Source: Paenibacillus sp. sptzw28 (lineage in GTDB: Bacteria > Bacillota > Bacilli > Paenibacillales > Paenibacillaceae). From it: a stretch of 64,000 bases of DNA. Both the position numbers and the translations under genes were made by a program. The stretch's first letter is position 1, and each line of letters opens with the position of its first letter. The notes under the pieces are model-generated. The model searched no databases and had not been told where the DNA came from. It was given only the letters and a program-made list of their open reading frames with translations. Below, one piece after another: positions 37,281 to 46,397 of this stretch. The stretch spans positions 265,001 to 329,000 of the forward strand of contig NZ_CP080545.1 in the NCBI RefSeq assembly GCF_019550795.1, in the 5' to 3' direction.

Positions 37281-37306
37281 CCCATACTAACAAGTATGGG
37301 TTTTTT
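37281..37306 (+). terminator. Terminator after the GH2 gene
   Basis: CCCATAC - TAACAA - GTATGGG followed by TTTTTT. A further stem GAACCGGC/GCCGGTTC (37158-37194) lies upstream without a T run. Confidence 0.85.
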
Positions 37307-37380
37307 AACAGTCTCGAAAGATATCAGCCGTTCCTTTTATTCGAAGAGGGAACGGCAGATTGCGGCGGAGGGTGATTGGA

Positions 37381-38262
37381 ATGTGGAAAATCGCAGGCTG
37401 GCTGGTGAAAACAATAGCGGCAGGGCTGATCGTAAGTTTCCTGTCTATATGGACAACCGGTTATGTGGTCAATAGTTATGTAGAGACATTGCTGAAGCAG
37501 TACAAAATCCCGCTCGATGTTAAACCGTATGCCATGAGCGGCGTTTGGGGCGGGCTGTGGGGAGCGAATCCCGAGCTCAAGCAGGACGCTAAGCAAAATG
37601 CGGCTTCGCCTAAAACCGAAGACTCAAGCGGCGTATCCGGGAGCGGCTCATCGAAAGCGGGGGAAAGCAGCGTAACCGGGGGAAGCTCCTCGGAAAATAG
37701 CGGTGCGGCGGATGGAAGTATTGTCACCGGAAGAGAGAGCGGCTCCTCGGAAAATACCGGTTCTACCGGTGGAAGCACCGCGGCCGGGAGCGGCAGCGGA
37801 ACATCCGGTACTGACGGTTCGCCCGCCACCGGCGGCACTTCAGGTTCAGCCGAAGATAAAGCGGATAGCGGAAAGGAAGCGCCGCTGGCAGTCGACGCCT
37901 ACGGCGACATCGACTCCGGGCCGCTGACCGATATTGGCGGTGGCACGGGGCCAAAAGGGAACAGCGGCGCGACTTCCGGCAACGGTTCAAGCGGCACGCA
38001 AGCGGGCGAAGCGTCTGAAGACGGGATGGCCATGTCCACCGATCAGCTTAACCAGGCCAAAAGTAATATGAGCGAGGCGGATAAGGAGCAGCTGTTTAAT
38101 CTGATAATGAAAAAGCTGCCGCAGGATGCCTGGCAGCGCATTTCGGTTTTACTTGAAAATGGGCTAACGAATGAAGAGATGACCGAGGTTCAGCAGCTGT
38201 TCGCCCAGCATCTGGACAGGTCGGAATATGACAGTATGATGAAAATTCTGAAAAAATATTAA
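37381..38262 (+). CDS. Hypothetical membrane-anchored Ser/Gly-rich protein
   Basis: A 293-residue protein I cannot assign to a family. One N-terminal membrane helix (about 9-30), then about 140 residues very rich in Ser, Gly, Thr and Ala with recurring SSENSG/SSENTG-like motifs. An acidic, charged C-terminal helical domain (about 220-293) contains MSTDQLNQAKSNMSEADKEQ and ends in DSMMKILKKY. The layout suggests a surface-exposed flexible stalk with a functional helical domain at the end, or the reverse topology. GGAGGGTG precedes ATG 37381. It lies directly before the M23 gene in the same direction. Confidence 0.8.
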   Translation: MWKIAGWLVKTIAAGLIVSFLSIWTTGYVVNSYVETLLKQYKIPLDVKPYAMSGVWGGLWGANPELKQDAKQNAASPKTEDSSGVSGSGSSKAGESSVTGGSSSENSGAADGSIVTGRESGSSENTGSTGGSTAAGSGSGTSGTDGSPATGGTSGSAEDKADSGKEAPLAVDAYGDIDSGPLTDIGGGTGPKGNSGATSGNGSSGTQAGEASEDGMAMSTDQLNQAKSNMSEADKEQLFNLIMKKLPQDAWQRISVLLENGLTNEEMTEVQQLFAQHLDRSEYDSMMKILKKY

Positions 38263-38332
38263 TCTGGAGTCAATGCCCGTTTTATTGATCCTCCTGGGAG
38301 GCGTGTGTTAAAGTAATAATCGAAGCTAATCC

Positions 38333-38356
38333 AATTCGACTATTTATTGTCGAATT
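38333..38356. promoter_or_regulatory. Inverted repeat before the M23 gene (possible operator)
   Basis: AATTCGAC (38333-38340) and GTCGAATT (38349-38356) with an 8-nt spacer; a third half-site GTCGAATT follows at 38359-38366. It lies 30-60 nt before the start codon, so it could be an operator or an mRNA leader stem. Confidence 0.5.
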
Positions 38357-38396
38357 TGGTCGAATTATTGAACTAGTACACGAAAAGGAGACGATC

Positions 38397-39944
38397 ATGA
38401 CCGTTTTCAAGGACAAGGATCGGATCCGAAAGATGTGGAACTCGTTCCAGCAATCCTTTCGGCGCGTCCGATCAAATCAGAAGCTCAGCACGACCAATAT
38501 GCACGACCCGGCAGGCGGCGCAATGCAGAGAATGCTGCGCAAGAAGCCGATAACGCTGGCAGGCGGAGCCCTCGCGCTGCTCGCAATCGTCGGATTTGGC
38601 GGAACCCAGTACGTCAAGGCGCACACAGTCGATTATGTACAAGTATATATGGACGGCAAGCTTGTCGGCGCATTAAGCTCACAGGATCAGGCAGAGCAGC
38701 TGGTCAGCCGCAAACAAAAGGAAATACAGGCCGCAAATCCGAAAGTGAATATGGTTCTGGATACCGGAAGCATTACATACGAGCATAAGAACGCTTACAA
38801 GGTGGTTCCCGATAGCGAGGCCACCCTTCGAAAGCTGGAAGGCATGCTCACAGCTCATGCGACGGGAGTCGAGCTGAAGGTCAACGGCAAGGTGATCGGC
38901 GTGGTCAAGGACCAAGCGACCGCTGATTCTATACTGAAGCGGGTGCAGAACAAATACGCACCGCAGCCTGACCTCAAGAATAAAGCCACTGAAGTCACCG
39001 CGCTCGCCTTCGGTGACGACAAGGCCGCGAAGGCGGATCAGTCGACAACGGCGGTTAAATCCGTGAAATTCGTGGAGAAGGTAGCTACCACCAAAGCGGA
39101 AGTTCAGCCGGCCGACATCTCCGATCCCGACAAATTGTATCTGATGCTCGTCAAGGGCACCGTTAAGCCGACCAAATATACGGTGCAGGAAGGCGACTGC
39201 ATTGGCTGCATCGCCAACAAATTCGATATCTCGCCTCAGGTCATTTATGAGCGTAATAAGTGGATCAAGGACGATATGATAAAGGTTGGCGACGTGCTCG
39301 ATCTCACTGTTCTCAAACCGCAAGTTACGGTTGAGACTGTGGAGAATATAACGGAAACGTTAACGGTGGAACCGTCAACCGTCATACAGAAGAACAGCAG
39401 CATGCGGGCGGGCGAGTCCAAGGTCATCCGCCAAGGCAAAAGCGGCAAGAAGCGCATCGTCTATAAGCTTGTGAAGCAGAACGGGTACTTAATGAACGAG
39501 GAGCTCGTCAGTGAAGAAGTGCTTCTCCCCTCTATTCCCTCCATCGTTATGAAAGGGACTAAGGTTATTCTTGGCGAAGGAACCGGGCATTTCGCATGGC
39601 CTGTTGCCGGCGCCCGTGAAACCAGCGGCTTCGGTATGCGCTGGGGCCGTATGCATAAGGGCATCGACATTGTCGGGAATAAGAATATTATGGCGGCCGA
39701 TAATGGCGTCGTCACTTTCGCAGGCACAAAGAACGGAATGGGTAATTGTATAATAATTAACCATAATAACGGATATGAAACCGTATATGGACACTTGAGC
39801 AAGATCAACGCCAAGAAGGGCCAGACGGTTGAGAAAGGCGATATCATTGGAATCATGGGTAATACCGGACATTCCTTCGGTACGCATCTGCACTTCGAGG
39901 TTCACAAGAACGGAGCAGTGCAGAATCCAAATAAATATTTGTAA
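38397..39944 (+). CDS. M23 peptidoglycan endopeptidase with LysM and G5 domains
   Basis: A 515-residue membrane-anchored hydrolase. Cytoplasmic basic N-terminus, one membrane helix (about 54-72), an uncharacterised extracytoplasmic region, LysM (about 258-302, YTVQEGDCIGCIANKFDIS), G5-like region (about 305-375), and LytM/M23 domain (about 395-515) with Zn ligands His420 and Asp424 in HKGIDIV, and His497/His499 in HLHFEV. It likely cleaves peptide cross-links. The LysM has Cys268 and Cys271 (CIGC) where most have Thr-Leu-type residues. AAGGAG precedes ATG 38397. It is just upstream of walR. Confidence 0.93.
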   Translation: MTVFKDKDRIRKMWNSFQQSFRRVRSNQKLSTTNMHDPAGGAMQRMLRKKPITLAGGALALLAIVGFGGTQYVKAHTVDYVQVYMDGKLVGALSSQDQAEQLVSRKQKEIQAANPKVNMVLDTGSITYEHKNAYKVVPDSEATLRKLEGMLTAHATGVELKVNGKVIGVVKDQATADSILKRVQNKYAPQPDLKNKATEVTALAFGDDKAAKADQSTTAVKSVKFVEKVATTKAEVQPADISDPDKLYLMLVKGTVKPTKYTVQEGDCIGCIANKFDISPQVIYERNKWIKDDMIKVGDVLDLTVLKPQVTVETVENITETLTVEPSTVIQKNSSMRAGESKVIRQGKSGKKRIVYKLVKQNGYLMNEELVSEEVLLPSIPSIVMKGTKVILGEGTGHFAWPVAGARETSGFGMRWGRMHKGIDIVGNKNIMAADNGVVTFAGTKNGMGNCIIINHNNGYETVYGHLSKINAKKGQTVEKGDIIGIMGNTGHSFGTHLHFEVHKNGAVQNPNKYL

Positions 39945-39954
39945 TCCGCTCTAC

Positions 39955-39995
39955 AAGCACCGCCCGGCGAATCCTGCCGCGGCGGTGCTTTTTTT
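39955..39995 (+). terminator. Terminator of the M23 gene
   Basis: AAGCACCGCC (39955-39964) and GGCGGTGCTT (39981-39990) followed by a T run. Confidence 0.92.
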
Positions 39996-40149
39996 AAAAA
40001 TAATCGGCTTTGGATATGAGGGAACTTTCATTGGGAACAATGGCCCTCCTATGATAGAATAGAAGGAGCTTTGACACTGTGAACATTAGGGCCGGAGGCG
40101 GTAAGCCGCCGGTTATATAAAGCAAGCACAAGCGACGGGCGGTGTGTGA

Positions 40150-40902
40150 ATGCACGGTAAAATATTAGTCGTTGACGATGAGCAGCCAATTGCGGATATT
40201 TTAAAATTTAATTTAGAGAAGGAAGGCTATCAGGTGATTTGCGCCTTTGACGGCGGCGAAGCGGTGCGGCTCGCCTTCGAAGAGCAGCCGGATTTGATTT
40301 TACTTGATTTGATGCTGCCGGTGAAGGACGGAATGGATGTATGCCGCGAGGTGCGCACCCGCCTTCAGACGCCGATTATTATGCTGACTGCCAAAGATAC
40401 GGAGCTCGACAAGGTGCTCGGCCTGGAGCTCGGCGCCGACGATTACGTAACGAAGCCGTTCAGCACGCGCGAGCTGCTTGCCCGCGTGAAAGCGCATCTG
40501 CGCCGTCAGAAGGCGGAAGCGCCGCTGCTTGCGGCAAACGGGGGCGGTACAAGTGCGGGTACGGCTGAGGAGAAGCAGGGCCTGCGCATATTCAATTTAT
40601 TCATCGATACGGATATGTATGTCGTATATAAGGACAATGATCCGCTCGATCTGACTCACCGGGAGTACGAGCTGGTCTATTATCTCGCCCGCAACAGCGG
40701 GAAGGTGATGACGCGCGAGCATCTGCTTCAGGCGGTATGGGGCTTTGAATATTTCGGCGATGTGCGGACCGTGGATGTGACGATACGGAGGCTGCGGGAG
40801 AAAATCGAGGACGATCCAAGTCATCCCGAGTATATTTTGACAAGGCGCGGTCTCGGGTATCTGATGCGTAATCCGAAGTCCGGCGGATTCGGCTACGGAT
40901 GA
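40150..40902 (+). CDS. walR: Response regulator WalR (YycF)
   Basis: A 250-residue OmpR-type regulator. Receiver domain with Asp9/Asp10, phospho-acceptor Asp53 in LILLDLMLP and Lys in TKPFSTREL. The C-terminal winged helix (about 150-245) has [16 protein letters not shown] and [17 protein letters not shown]. WalR is essential in many Firmicutes and controls cell-wall hydrolases. Its linker carries a Gly/Ala-rich insertion (about 130-145). The gene overlaps walK by 4 nt. Confidence 0.97.
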   Translation: MHGKILVVDDEQPIADILKFNLEKEGYQVICAFDGGEAVRLAFEEQPDLILLDLMLPVKDGMDVCREVRTRLQTPIIMLTAKDTELDKVLGLELGADDYVTKPFSTRELLARVKAHLRRQKAEAPLLAANGGGTSAGTAEEKQGLRIFNLFIDTDMYVVYKDNDPLDLTHREYELVYYLARNSGKVMTREHLLQAVWGFEYFGDVRTVDVTIRRLREKIEDDPSHPEYILTRRGLGYLMRNPKSGGFGYG

Positions 40903-42737
40903 ACGGCATACGGTTCTTTCGCACTATTCAAGTCAAGCTGATTATCATTTACGTCCTGTTGATTCTCATCGCCATGCAGCTGATCGGCGTTTACTTTATC
41001 AGTACGATGAAGACGTCGCTTACGAGCACGTTTACGAAAAATATGAACGAGCAGGCCAATTTGCTTTCGGAGTTTGCCTCGCAGACATTATCGGGCAAAC
41101 CGGACAAGACCGGGCCGACGGGCGAGCTGACGACGGAAGAGGATTTGAATATGCTGGTGCGCAGCTTGTTCAGCATTAACGAGGCGGAAATTCAGGTGCT
41201 GGATGCGACCGGCAAGGTTCTGGCAACCTCGCTGCAGGCCCATCAGTCGTATGTCGGCAAGAAGAACACATCCCTTGCCGTCAGCAGGGCGCTGCAGGGC
41301 ATTCGGGATAATGAAGATGAAGTGATCGACGAGGACCATGTACGCAAGAAGATCATTGCCAAGCCGGTCGTTTACGGCGATAAAATCGTCGGAGCGGTCT
41401 ATCTCGTCGCTTCAATGAAGGACCTGTATGAGACGGTTGACCGCATTAACCGGATCTTTATGTCGGGAATGCTTATCGCCCTCGGACTGACGGGGGTGCT
41501 GGGCATCCTTCTCGCGCACACCATTACAAACCCGATCAAGGGTCTTACCCGCCAAGCGGCCGCCGTTGCGGAAGGGCGGTTCGACCGGCAGGTGCCGGTG
41601 CTCGGGGACGACGAAATCGGGCGGCTCTCGGAAGCGTTCAATGATATGACCATGCGTCTGCGCGAAGCGCTTTCCGCCAATGAAGAGGAGAAGGACAAGA
41701 TCTCCTCGATACTCGCGAATATGAGCGACGGTGTCGTCGCTGCGGATGAACACGGCGTCGTCATGATCACGAACCGCCGCGCGCAGGAGATGCTGCGCGA
41801 GGATGCATGCGAAGGCTGCCGCCTCACCGATTTGTTCGGGATGGACGAGGGGCAGCTCTCGGCGCTGCTTAAAGGAAGCGAGCAGTCGGCAGTCATATAT
41901 CACGTTCAGCCTGCCGGCAATGACGACGAGCTGATGCGTGTCACCTTTACGCCGATACACCGGCGGGACAAGGGGATCTCCGGAACGATCGCCGTGCTGC
42001 AGGATGTGACCGAGCAGGAACGGCTTGAACAGTCGCGCCGCGAGTTCGTGGCGAACGTATCGCACGAGCTGCGCACGCCGCTGACGACGATCAAGAGCTA
42101 TGCGGAGGCCCTCGATGACGGAGCGCTGGAGGAGCGGGAGCTTGGTCAACGATTTGTGGGCGTTATCCGGAATGAGACGGAGCGAATGATCAGGCTTGTT
42201 ACGGATTTACTGCATTTGTCGAGGCTCGATTCGCACCAGGCGCCGCTGCGCCGCCAGCAGACGAATGTGCCGGAGATGCTGGAGGAAGTGGCCGACCGCT
42301 TCTCCTTTCAGCTCCGCAAGAAATCCATCCGGTCTGCGGTCCGCGTCGAGCAGGGTATTATGTCTGTATGGCTTGACCGTGACCAGATCGACCAGGTGCT
42401 GGATAACCTTGTATCAAATGCGATCAAATATACGCTGGACGGCGGGCGAATCGAAATTGCGGCGTGCAAGCCGGAACCGAACCTGATCGCGATCAGCGTG
42501 AAGGATAACGGTATCGGCATACCGAAGAAGGATTTGAACCGTATATTCGACCGATTTTACCGGGTGGATAAGGCCCGTTCCCGCAATATGGGCGGCACCG
42601 GCCTCGGGCTGTCCATCGCAAGTGAAATCGTGAAGGCGCACGGAGGCTCGATTGCGCTGGAATCGGAACTGAACGAGGGGACGACGGTAACCGTCACGCT
42701 GCCTGTCGTTGTGCAGGGGGAAGGTGAACCGGCATGA
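40899..42737 (+). CDS. walK: Sensor histidine kinase WalK (YycG)
   Basis: A 612-residue kinase. TM1 (about 11-32), extracellular PAS/Cache-like domain, TM2 (about 188-208), HAMP, cytoplasmic PAS (about 265-370), HisKA with His389 in [11 protein letters not shown], and HATPase_c with N box, [10 protein letters not shown] and GTGLGLSI. WalK senses the state of peptidoglycan metabolism and phosphorylates WalR. It is coupled by 4-nt overlaps to walR and yycH. Confidence 0.97.
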   Translation: MNGIRFFRTIQVKLIIIYVLLILIAMQLIGVYFISTMKTSLTSTFTKNMNEQANLLSEFASQTLSGKPDKTGPTGELTTEEDLNMLVRSLFSINEAEIQVLDATGKVLATSLQAHQSYVGKKNTSLAVSRALQGIRDNEDEVIDEDHVRKKIIAKPVVYGDKIVGAVYLVASMKDLYETVDRINRIFMSGMLIALGLTGVLGILLAHTITNPIKGLTRQAAAVAEGRFDRQVPVLGDDEIGRLSEAFNDMTMRLREALSANEEEKDKISSILANMSDGVVAADEHGVVMITNRRAQEMLREDACEGCRLTDLFGMDEGQLSALLKGSEQSAVIYHVQPAGNDDELMRVTFTPIHRRDKGISGTIAVLQDVTEQERLEQSRREFVANVSHELRTPLTTIKSYAEALDDGALEERELGQRFVGVIRNETERMIRLVTDLLHLSRLDSHQAPLRRQQTNVPEMLEEVADRFSFQLRKKSIRSAVRVEQGIMSVWLDRDQIDQVLDNLVSNAIKYTLDGGRIEIAACKPEPNLIAISVKDNGIGIPKKDLNRIFDRFYRVDKARSRNMGGTGLGLSIASEIVKAHGGSIALESELNEGTTVTVTLPVVVQGEGEPA

Positions 42738-44182
42738 TGGAGAAAGCGAAAACCGCAGTGCTTGCCGCACTGGTTATTTTGAGTCTGGTGCAAAGTTACC
42801 TGCTCGCCTACAGCATGCCCGGCCTCGGCACCACGATATCGTCTGCGCAGGATTACGTGAATGCGGAGCCGATGGGGCAGGAGGAGAAAGTAGAAAATCT
42901 TATTTTTCCTGAGGATATCGTGCTCCATATGGGTAAAGGAAAGCATACGGTCTTCTATCCGGGCATGAACTTCTACAATTTGATCTACAATAAAATTCAA
43001 AGCCGCGAGTTTAAGGGCTTCCAGCAGAGTCCGCTATCCGTGCTTGATTGGAACGAGGTGCGGGACCGTGATCCGGGCGTCGAGCTGCGGTTCGGCAGCG
43101 GCGTTCCGGTCGAGCTGCTCAGCAAAGCGCTGAAGCTCGAAGGCGATATGCAGTTCAACAATGATGTCATTAACCGGATCTGGATCTTCGAAAGCAGTGG
43201 CAAGGGAGAAGTGCGCACGTACTTCTTCAGTGCGGATGGGACCAAGGTGTACGAATCGGTCAAGGCGGATCTGACCGCCCAGGATGTGCAGATGTACGTC
43301 GGATATGGGGAATATCAGACTCCGTACGAGACGGCGGGCAACGATCTGTATACGCCTGTAGGGCCGGTGGAAGCAACGGAATCGATTGTCTCCTACATGA
43401 CGTATTCTCCGGAGCAAATGCAGCGCAACCTGTTTTTTGACCCCGGGGTAACGCGGACGATCAGTGACCGGAGCGGGTCTCAGATTTATACGGATGGCAA
43501 GCGGGGGCTGCAGGTGGAGCAGAACGGCAAGTGGATCAGCTACACCGATCCGGTAGCAGGCCAAGGCCAGGACGACAGCGAGAGCGACAATGTGTACGAG
43601 TCGATTAAGTTCATCAACCAGCACGGCGGCTGGGACGGGGTGCACCGGTTCCTTCATTCCGGTCCGCTGCAGGCTCAGACCGTTCGATTCCAGCAGTATT
43701 ACAGCACGCAGTTCTACGGCTCATATCCGATCATTCCAAATGAGCCGTTCCAGTTCGGAGAGATCAAGCTGCGTCTGCAGCAGGGAGTCGTATCCGAATA
43801 TGAGCGGTCGCTGATTACCCTGCAGAAGAAGGCGGTCTCGCAGGATGTCAGATGGCTGCCCGGGGGTGAGACGCTGAAGGACGAGCTCGCTCAGTATTCC
43901 CGCAGAGGCGAAGTAAAAGCGCTGTACCCGGCCGTGCTCGCTTCGCCGGCGGACGATAACCGGCTCAAGCTTGAGCCGGTGTGGGCGGTACGCCTGTTCG
44001 ACGGTTCGCAGCAGGTGCTTCTGCCGGCGATCCCGGGCGGCTATAAGCCGAAGCCCGGCGAACGGGGCGGCGGCCCGGCTGTTCCGCTTGGAAGCGCGGC
44101 GAATGGCGCATCGGACGCGGGCGCCTCGGCGGCCGGTGCCGCTGACAAGAGCGGCAGTAACGCGAACTCGCAAAGGAGATGA
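42734..44182 (+). CDS. walH: WalK regulator YycH (WalH)
   Basis: A 482-residue protein with one N-terminal membrane helix (about 5-26), a large extracytoplasmic YycH domain (LVQSYLLAYSMPG...), and an Ala/Gly/Ser-rich C-terminal tail (about 440-482, low complexity). In B. subtilis WalH and WalI hold WalK in check through transmembrane contacts. The ATG overlaps the walK stop. Confidence 0.93.
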   Translation: MMEKAKTAVLAALVILSLVQSYLLAYSMPGLGTTISSAQDYVNAEPMGQEEKVENLIFPEDIVLHMGKGKHTVFYPGMNFYNLIYNKIQSREFKGFQQSPLSVLDWNEVRDRDPGVELRFGSGVPVELLSKALKLEGDMQFNNDVINRIWIFESSGKGEVRTYFFSADGTKVYESVKADLTAQDVQMYVGYGEYQTPYETAGNDLYTPVGPVEATESIVSYMTYSPEQMQRNLFFDPGVTRTISDRSGSQIYTDGKRGLQVEQNGKWISYTDPVAGQGQDDSESDNVYESIKFINQHGGWDGVHRFLHSGPLQAQTVRFQQYYSTQFYGSYPIIPNEPFQFGEIKLRLQQGVVSEYERSLITLQKKAVSQDVRWLPGGETLKDELAQYSRRGEVKALYPAVLASPADDNRLKLEPVWAVRLFDGSQQVLLPAIPGGYKPKPGERGGGPAVPLGSAANGASDAGASAAGAADKSGSNANSQRR

Positions 44183-44186
44183 ACGG

Positions 44187-44918
44187 ATGGACTGGGGCAG
44201 GGCGAAGAGCGTGCTGATTTTTGCGTTTCTACTGCTGAATGTTGTGCTCGGATACCAGCTTTGGTCGAACATCCGGGAGGGGCTCAGCACGAACGCGGAT
44301 GCAAACGACCTGCCGGCCGATACGCTGGCGCTTATGCAGGAGAAAGACATCACATTCGCATCGGATATGCGAATACCTTCGGAAACCCCGGAGCTGCGGG
44401 ATTTGACGTTCCGCGTAACGACCAAGCTGGGGAAAGGCGTGCGTCATGAGCTGAAGAATCCGGTGGAGAGCAAGGTCGTCTTTAACGAGAACGAGCTGGT
44501 AGCGGCTCTTGGCTCAGTCATCCCCGATTTGGACCAGTACACATTCGATTTCAACCGCGAGAATGTATTTGTCTTTAACCGGATGGCGCAGGGCCGTCCG
44601 ATGTTCGATGTGAAGCTGGAGCTCTATTACAGCAATCAGAAGATCACCGCGTACAGGCAGGATGTCATCCAGCTTGTTCCAAGCGAGGATTCGCCGCTGC
44701 AAACAGTGCTGCCTGCGAAGACGGCGCTGGCCAGTCTGATTGAGAACCATCTGCACAACGGCGCGGTAATCAGGGAGATCAAGCTGGGATATCACGGACA
44801 GGATTTCGACTCGGAGACACAGTTTACGGCGCCGACCTGGAGGGTCCTTCTCGATGATGGCAGCGGCTACTATTTCGATGCGGTCAGTGCAGAGGTCGAG
44901 ACGTTCACTGAGGAATGA
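44187..44918 (+). CDS. walI: WalK regulator YycI (WalI)
   Basis: A 243-residue protein beginning MDWGRAKSVLIFAFLLLN, the membrane helix and RAKSVLI motif of YycI. The extracytoplasmic domain closes with GYYFDAVSAEVE. ATG 44187 has AAGGAGATG 8 nt upstream; the longer open frame from 43971 is shadow sequence inside walH. Works with WalH on WalK. Confidence 0.93.
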   Translation: MDWGRAKSVLIFAFLLLNVVLGYQLWSNIREGLSTNADANDLPADTLALMQEKDITFASDMRIPSETPELRDLTFRVTTKLGKGVRHELKNPVESKVVFNENELVAALGSVIPDLDQYTFDFNRENVFVFNRMAQGRPMFDVKLELYYSNQKITAYRQDVIQLVPSEDSPLQTVLPAKTALASLIENHLHNGAVIREIKLGYHGQDFDSETQFTAPTWRVLLDDGSGYYFDAVSAEVETFTEE

Positions 44919-44991
44919 CAGTTTAAGCGAGGAAGGCTTCCACTATCGGCGGAGGCATGCGGGAGCAGGGAAAGGACAGGTTTGAGGGGAT

Positions 44992-45798
44992 ATGGGATTA
45001 CGGTTTACGGTGCTGGCCAGCGGTTCGACCGGCAATGCCACGATCGTGCAGTGCGACAGCGCGACAGTGCTTGTCGATGCGGGTTTAAGCGCGAAGAAGC
45101 TGGAGGAGCTCATGCGCGAGCGGGGGGTTGCAGGGCATCATGTCGATGCTATTCTCATCACGCATGAGCACTCCGATCATGTTAAGGGACTGGGCGCATT
45201 TGCGCGGAAATACGATCTGCCGATCTACGCTAATGTAGCGACATGGGAAGCGCTTGAGCGTCATGTCGGCCAGATCGACGACGGGAAGCGGGTAGTAATC
45301 GAGACCGGCGAAACCGTGACTTTCGGTTCGATGCGGACGACGTCTTATGCTATCTCGCACGATGCGGCCGAGCCTGTTGGGTACGTTTTTGACGATGAAG
45401 GCGTTAAGCTCAGTCTGGCTACGGATCTTGGTTATGTAAGCGATAAGGTCCGGCGGATGATTGAGGATTCGGATGTGCTGGTGCTCGAATCCAATCATGA
45501 TGTGGACATGCTGCGCATGGGGCGCTACCCGTGGAATATTAAGAGACGGATATTAAGCGATATCGGCCATTTATCCAATGAGGCCGCAGGCGAAGCGCTC
45601 TGCCAGCTGCTGACGGACAGGACCAAGCGGGTATACCTGGCGCATCTGAGCCTTGACCACAATTTGATGGATTTGGCCAAGCTTACGGTGAATAGCATAT
45701 TAGAGAGCAACGGAATCTTCTTCAAGAAGGATGAGTTTCCTCTAAGAGAAACGCATCATAATCGGCCTACGCCATGGGATGAAGTGAACCGACGATAA
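44992..45798 (+). CDS. walJ: MBL-fold hydrolase WalJ (YycJ)
   Basis: A 268-residue metallo-beta-lactamase-fold protein. The metal-binding THEHSDH is at 57-63, with further ligands in AISHDA and the C-terminal AHLSLDHN. WalJ/YycJ is a 5'-3' exonuclease-like protein linked to mismatch repair in Bacillus, and is the usual fifth gene of the wal operon. GAGGGGAT precedes the ATG. The last 32 nt overlap a convergent small gene. Confidence 0.93.
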   Translation: MGLRFTVLASGSTGNATIVQCDSATVLVDAGLSAKKLEELMRERGVAGHHVDAILITHEHSDHVKGLGAFARKYDLPIYANVATWEALERHVGQIDDGKRVVIETGETVTFGSMRTTSYAISHDAAEPVGYVFDDEGVKLSLATDLGYVSDKVRRMIEDSDVLVLESNHDVDMLRMGRYPWNIKRRILSDIGHLSNEAAGEALCQLLTDRTKRVYLAHLSLDHNLMDLAKLTVNSILESNGIFFKKDEFPLRETHHNRPTPWDEVNRR

Positions 45799-45994
45799 GC
45801 TCTTCAAGCTCGTTATCGAGCGAAGCGGCTTTAAGCTCAAGCTCCTCCCGGGTAATGATGCCCTTGTCGATAAGCAGCTCGGTAACGGCGCTGACGGTTA
45901 GCAGGGTGCGATAATGATCTTCCTTGAGGTCTGCGATTTTGGCTGCTAGATTCAGATGCTCCAGTGCGGTAATGGCAGTATGCTTGCGCGGCAT
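45767..45994 (-). CDS. Small hypothetical protein antisense to the walJ end
   Basis: A 75-residue protein I cannot name: MPRKHTAITALEHLNLAAKI, a predicted all-helical body, and IDKGIITREELELKA, similar in style to short beta-subunit or regulatory helix motifs. ATG 45994 has AAAGGAG 10 nt upstream, so translation is plausible. It ends inside walJ (32-nt convergent overlap), and its leader runs into the 46-bp repeat array. Confidence 0.65.
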   Translation of the reverse strand: MPRKHTAITALEHLNLAAKIADLKEDHYRTLLTVSAVTELLIDKGIITREELELKAASLDNELEELIVGSLHPMA

Positions 45995-46030
45995 ATGTAT
46001 TCGCTCCTTTGATAGGTTTTGTGGTGTTCG

Positions 46031-46304
46031 TTGAACAGAACCGAGCGTGAATTTCACACGCTAACGGTTCGTTCTTGAACAAACCGAGCACGAAAGACCC
46101 GCCGTGCTAACGGTTCGTTCTTGAACAAACCGAGCACGGAAGACCCGCCGTGCTAACGGTTCGTTCTTGAACAAACCGAGCACGAAAGACCTGCCGTGCT
46201 AACGGTTCGTTCTTGAACAAACCGAGCACGGAAGACCCGCCGTGCTAACGGTTCGTTCTTGAACAAACCGAGCACGGAAGACCCGCCGTGCTAACGGTTC
46301 GTTC
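46031..46304. repeat. Six-unit 46-bp double-hairpin repeat upstream of htrA
   Basis: Units start at 46031 (divergent, 44 bp), 46075, 46121, 46167, 46213 and 46259. Each unit can form AGCACGG...CCGTGCT and CGGTTCGTTC...GAACAAACCG, the second across the unit boundary. The array fills most of the 403-nt gap between the small leftward gene and htrA; no gene lies in this gap. A further stem GATGCC-ACAA-GGCATC (46365-46380) abuts the htrA ribosome site. Confidence 0.93.
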
Positions 46305-46397
46305 TATTAACTAGTGTAGTCTATTCTTCCGATATCATTCCTAGATTCGTAAAAAAATGGTCTTGATGCCACAAGGCATCGAGAGGAGCGATTATAT

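Noticed and set aside
41412..42149. Long leftward frame of 245 codons opposite walK
   Set aside because: It is antisense to conserved WalK PAS and HisKA domains, has no family features, and is typical of GC-rich shadow frames.
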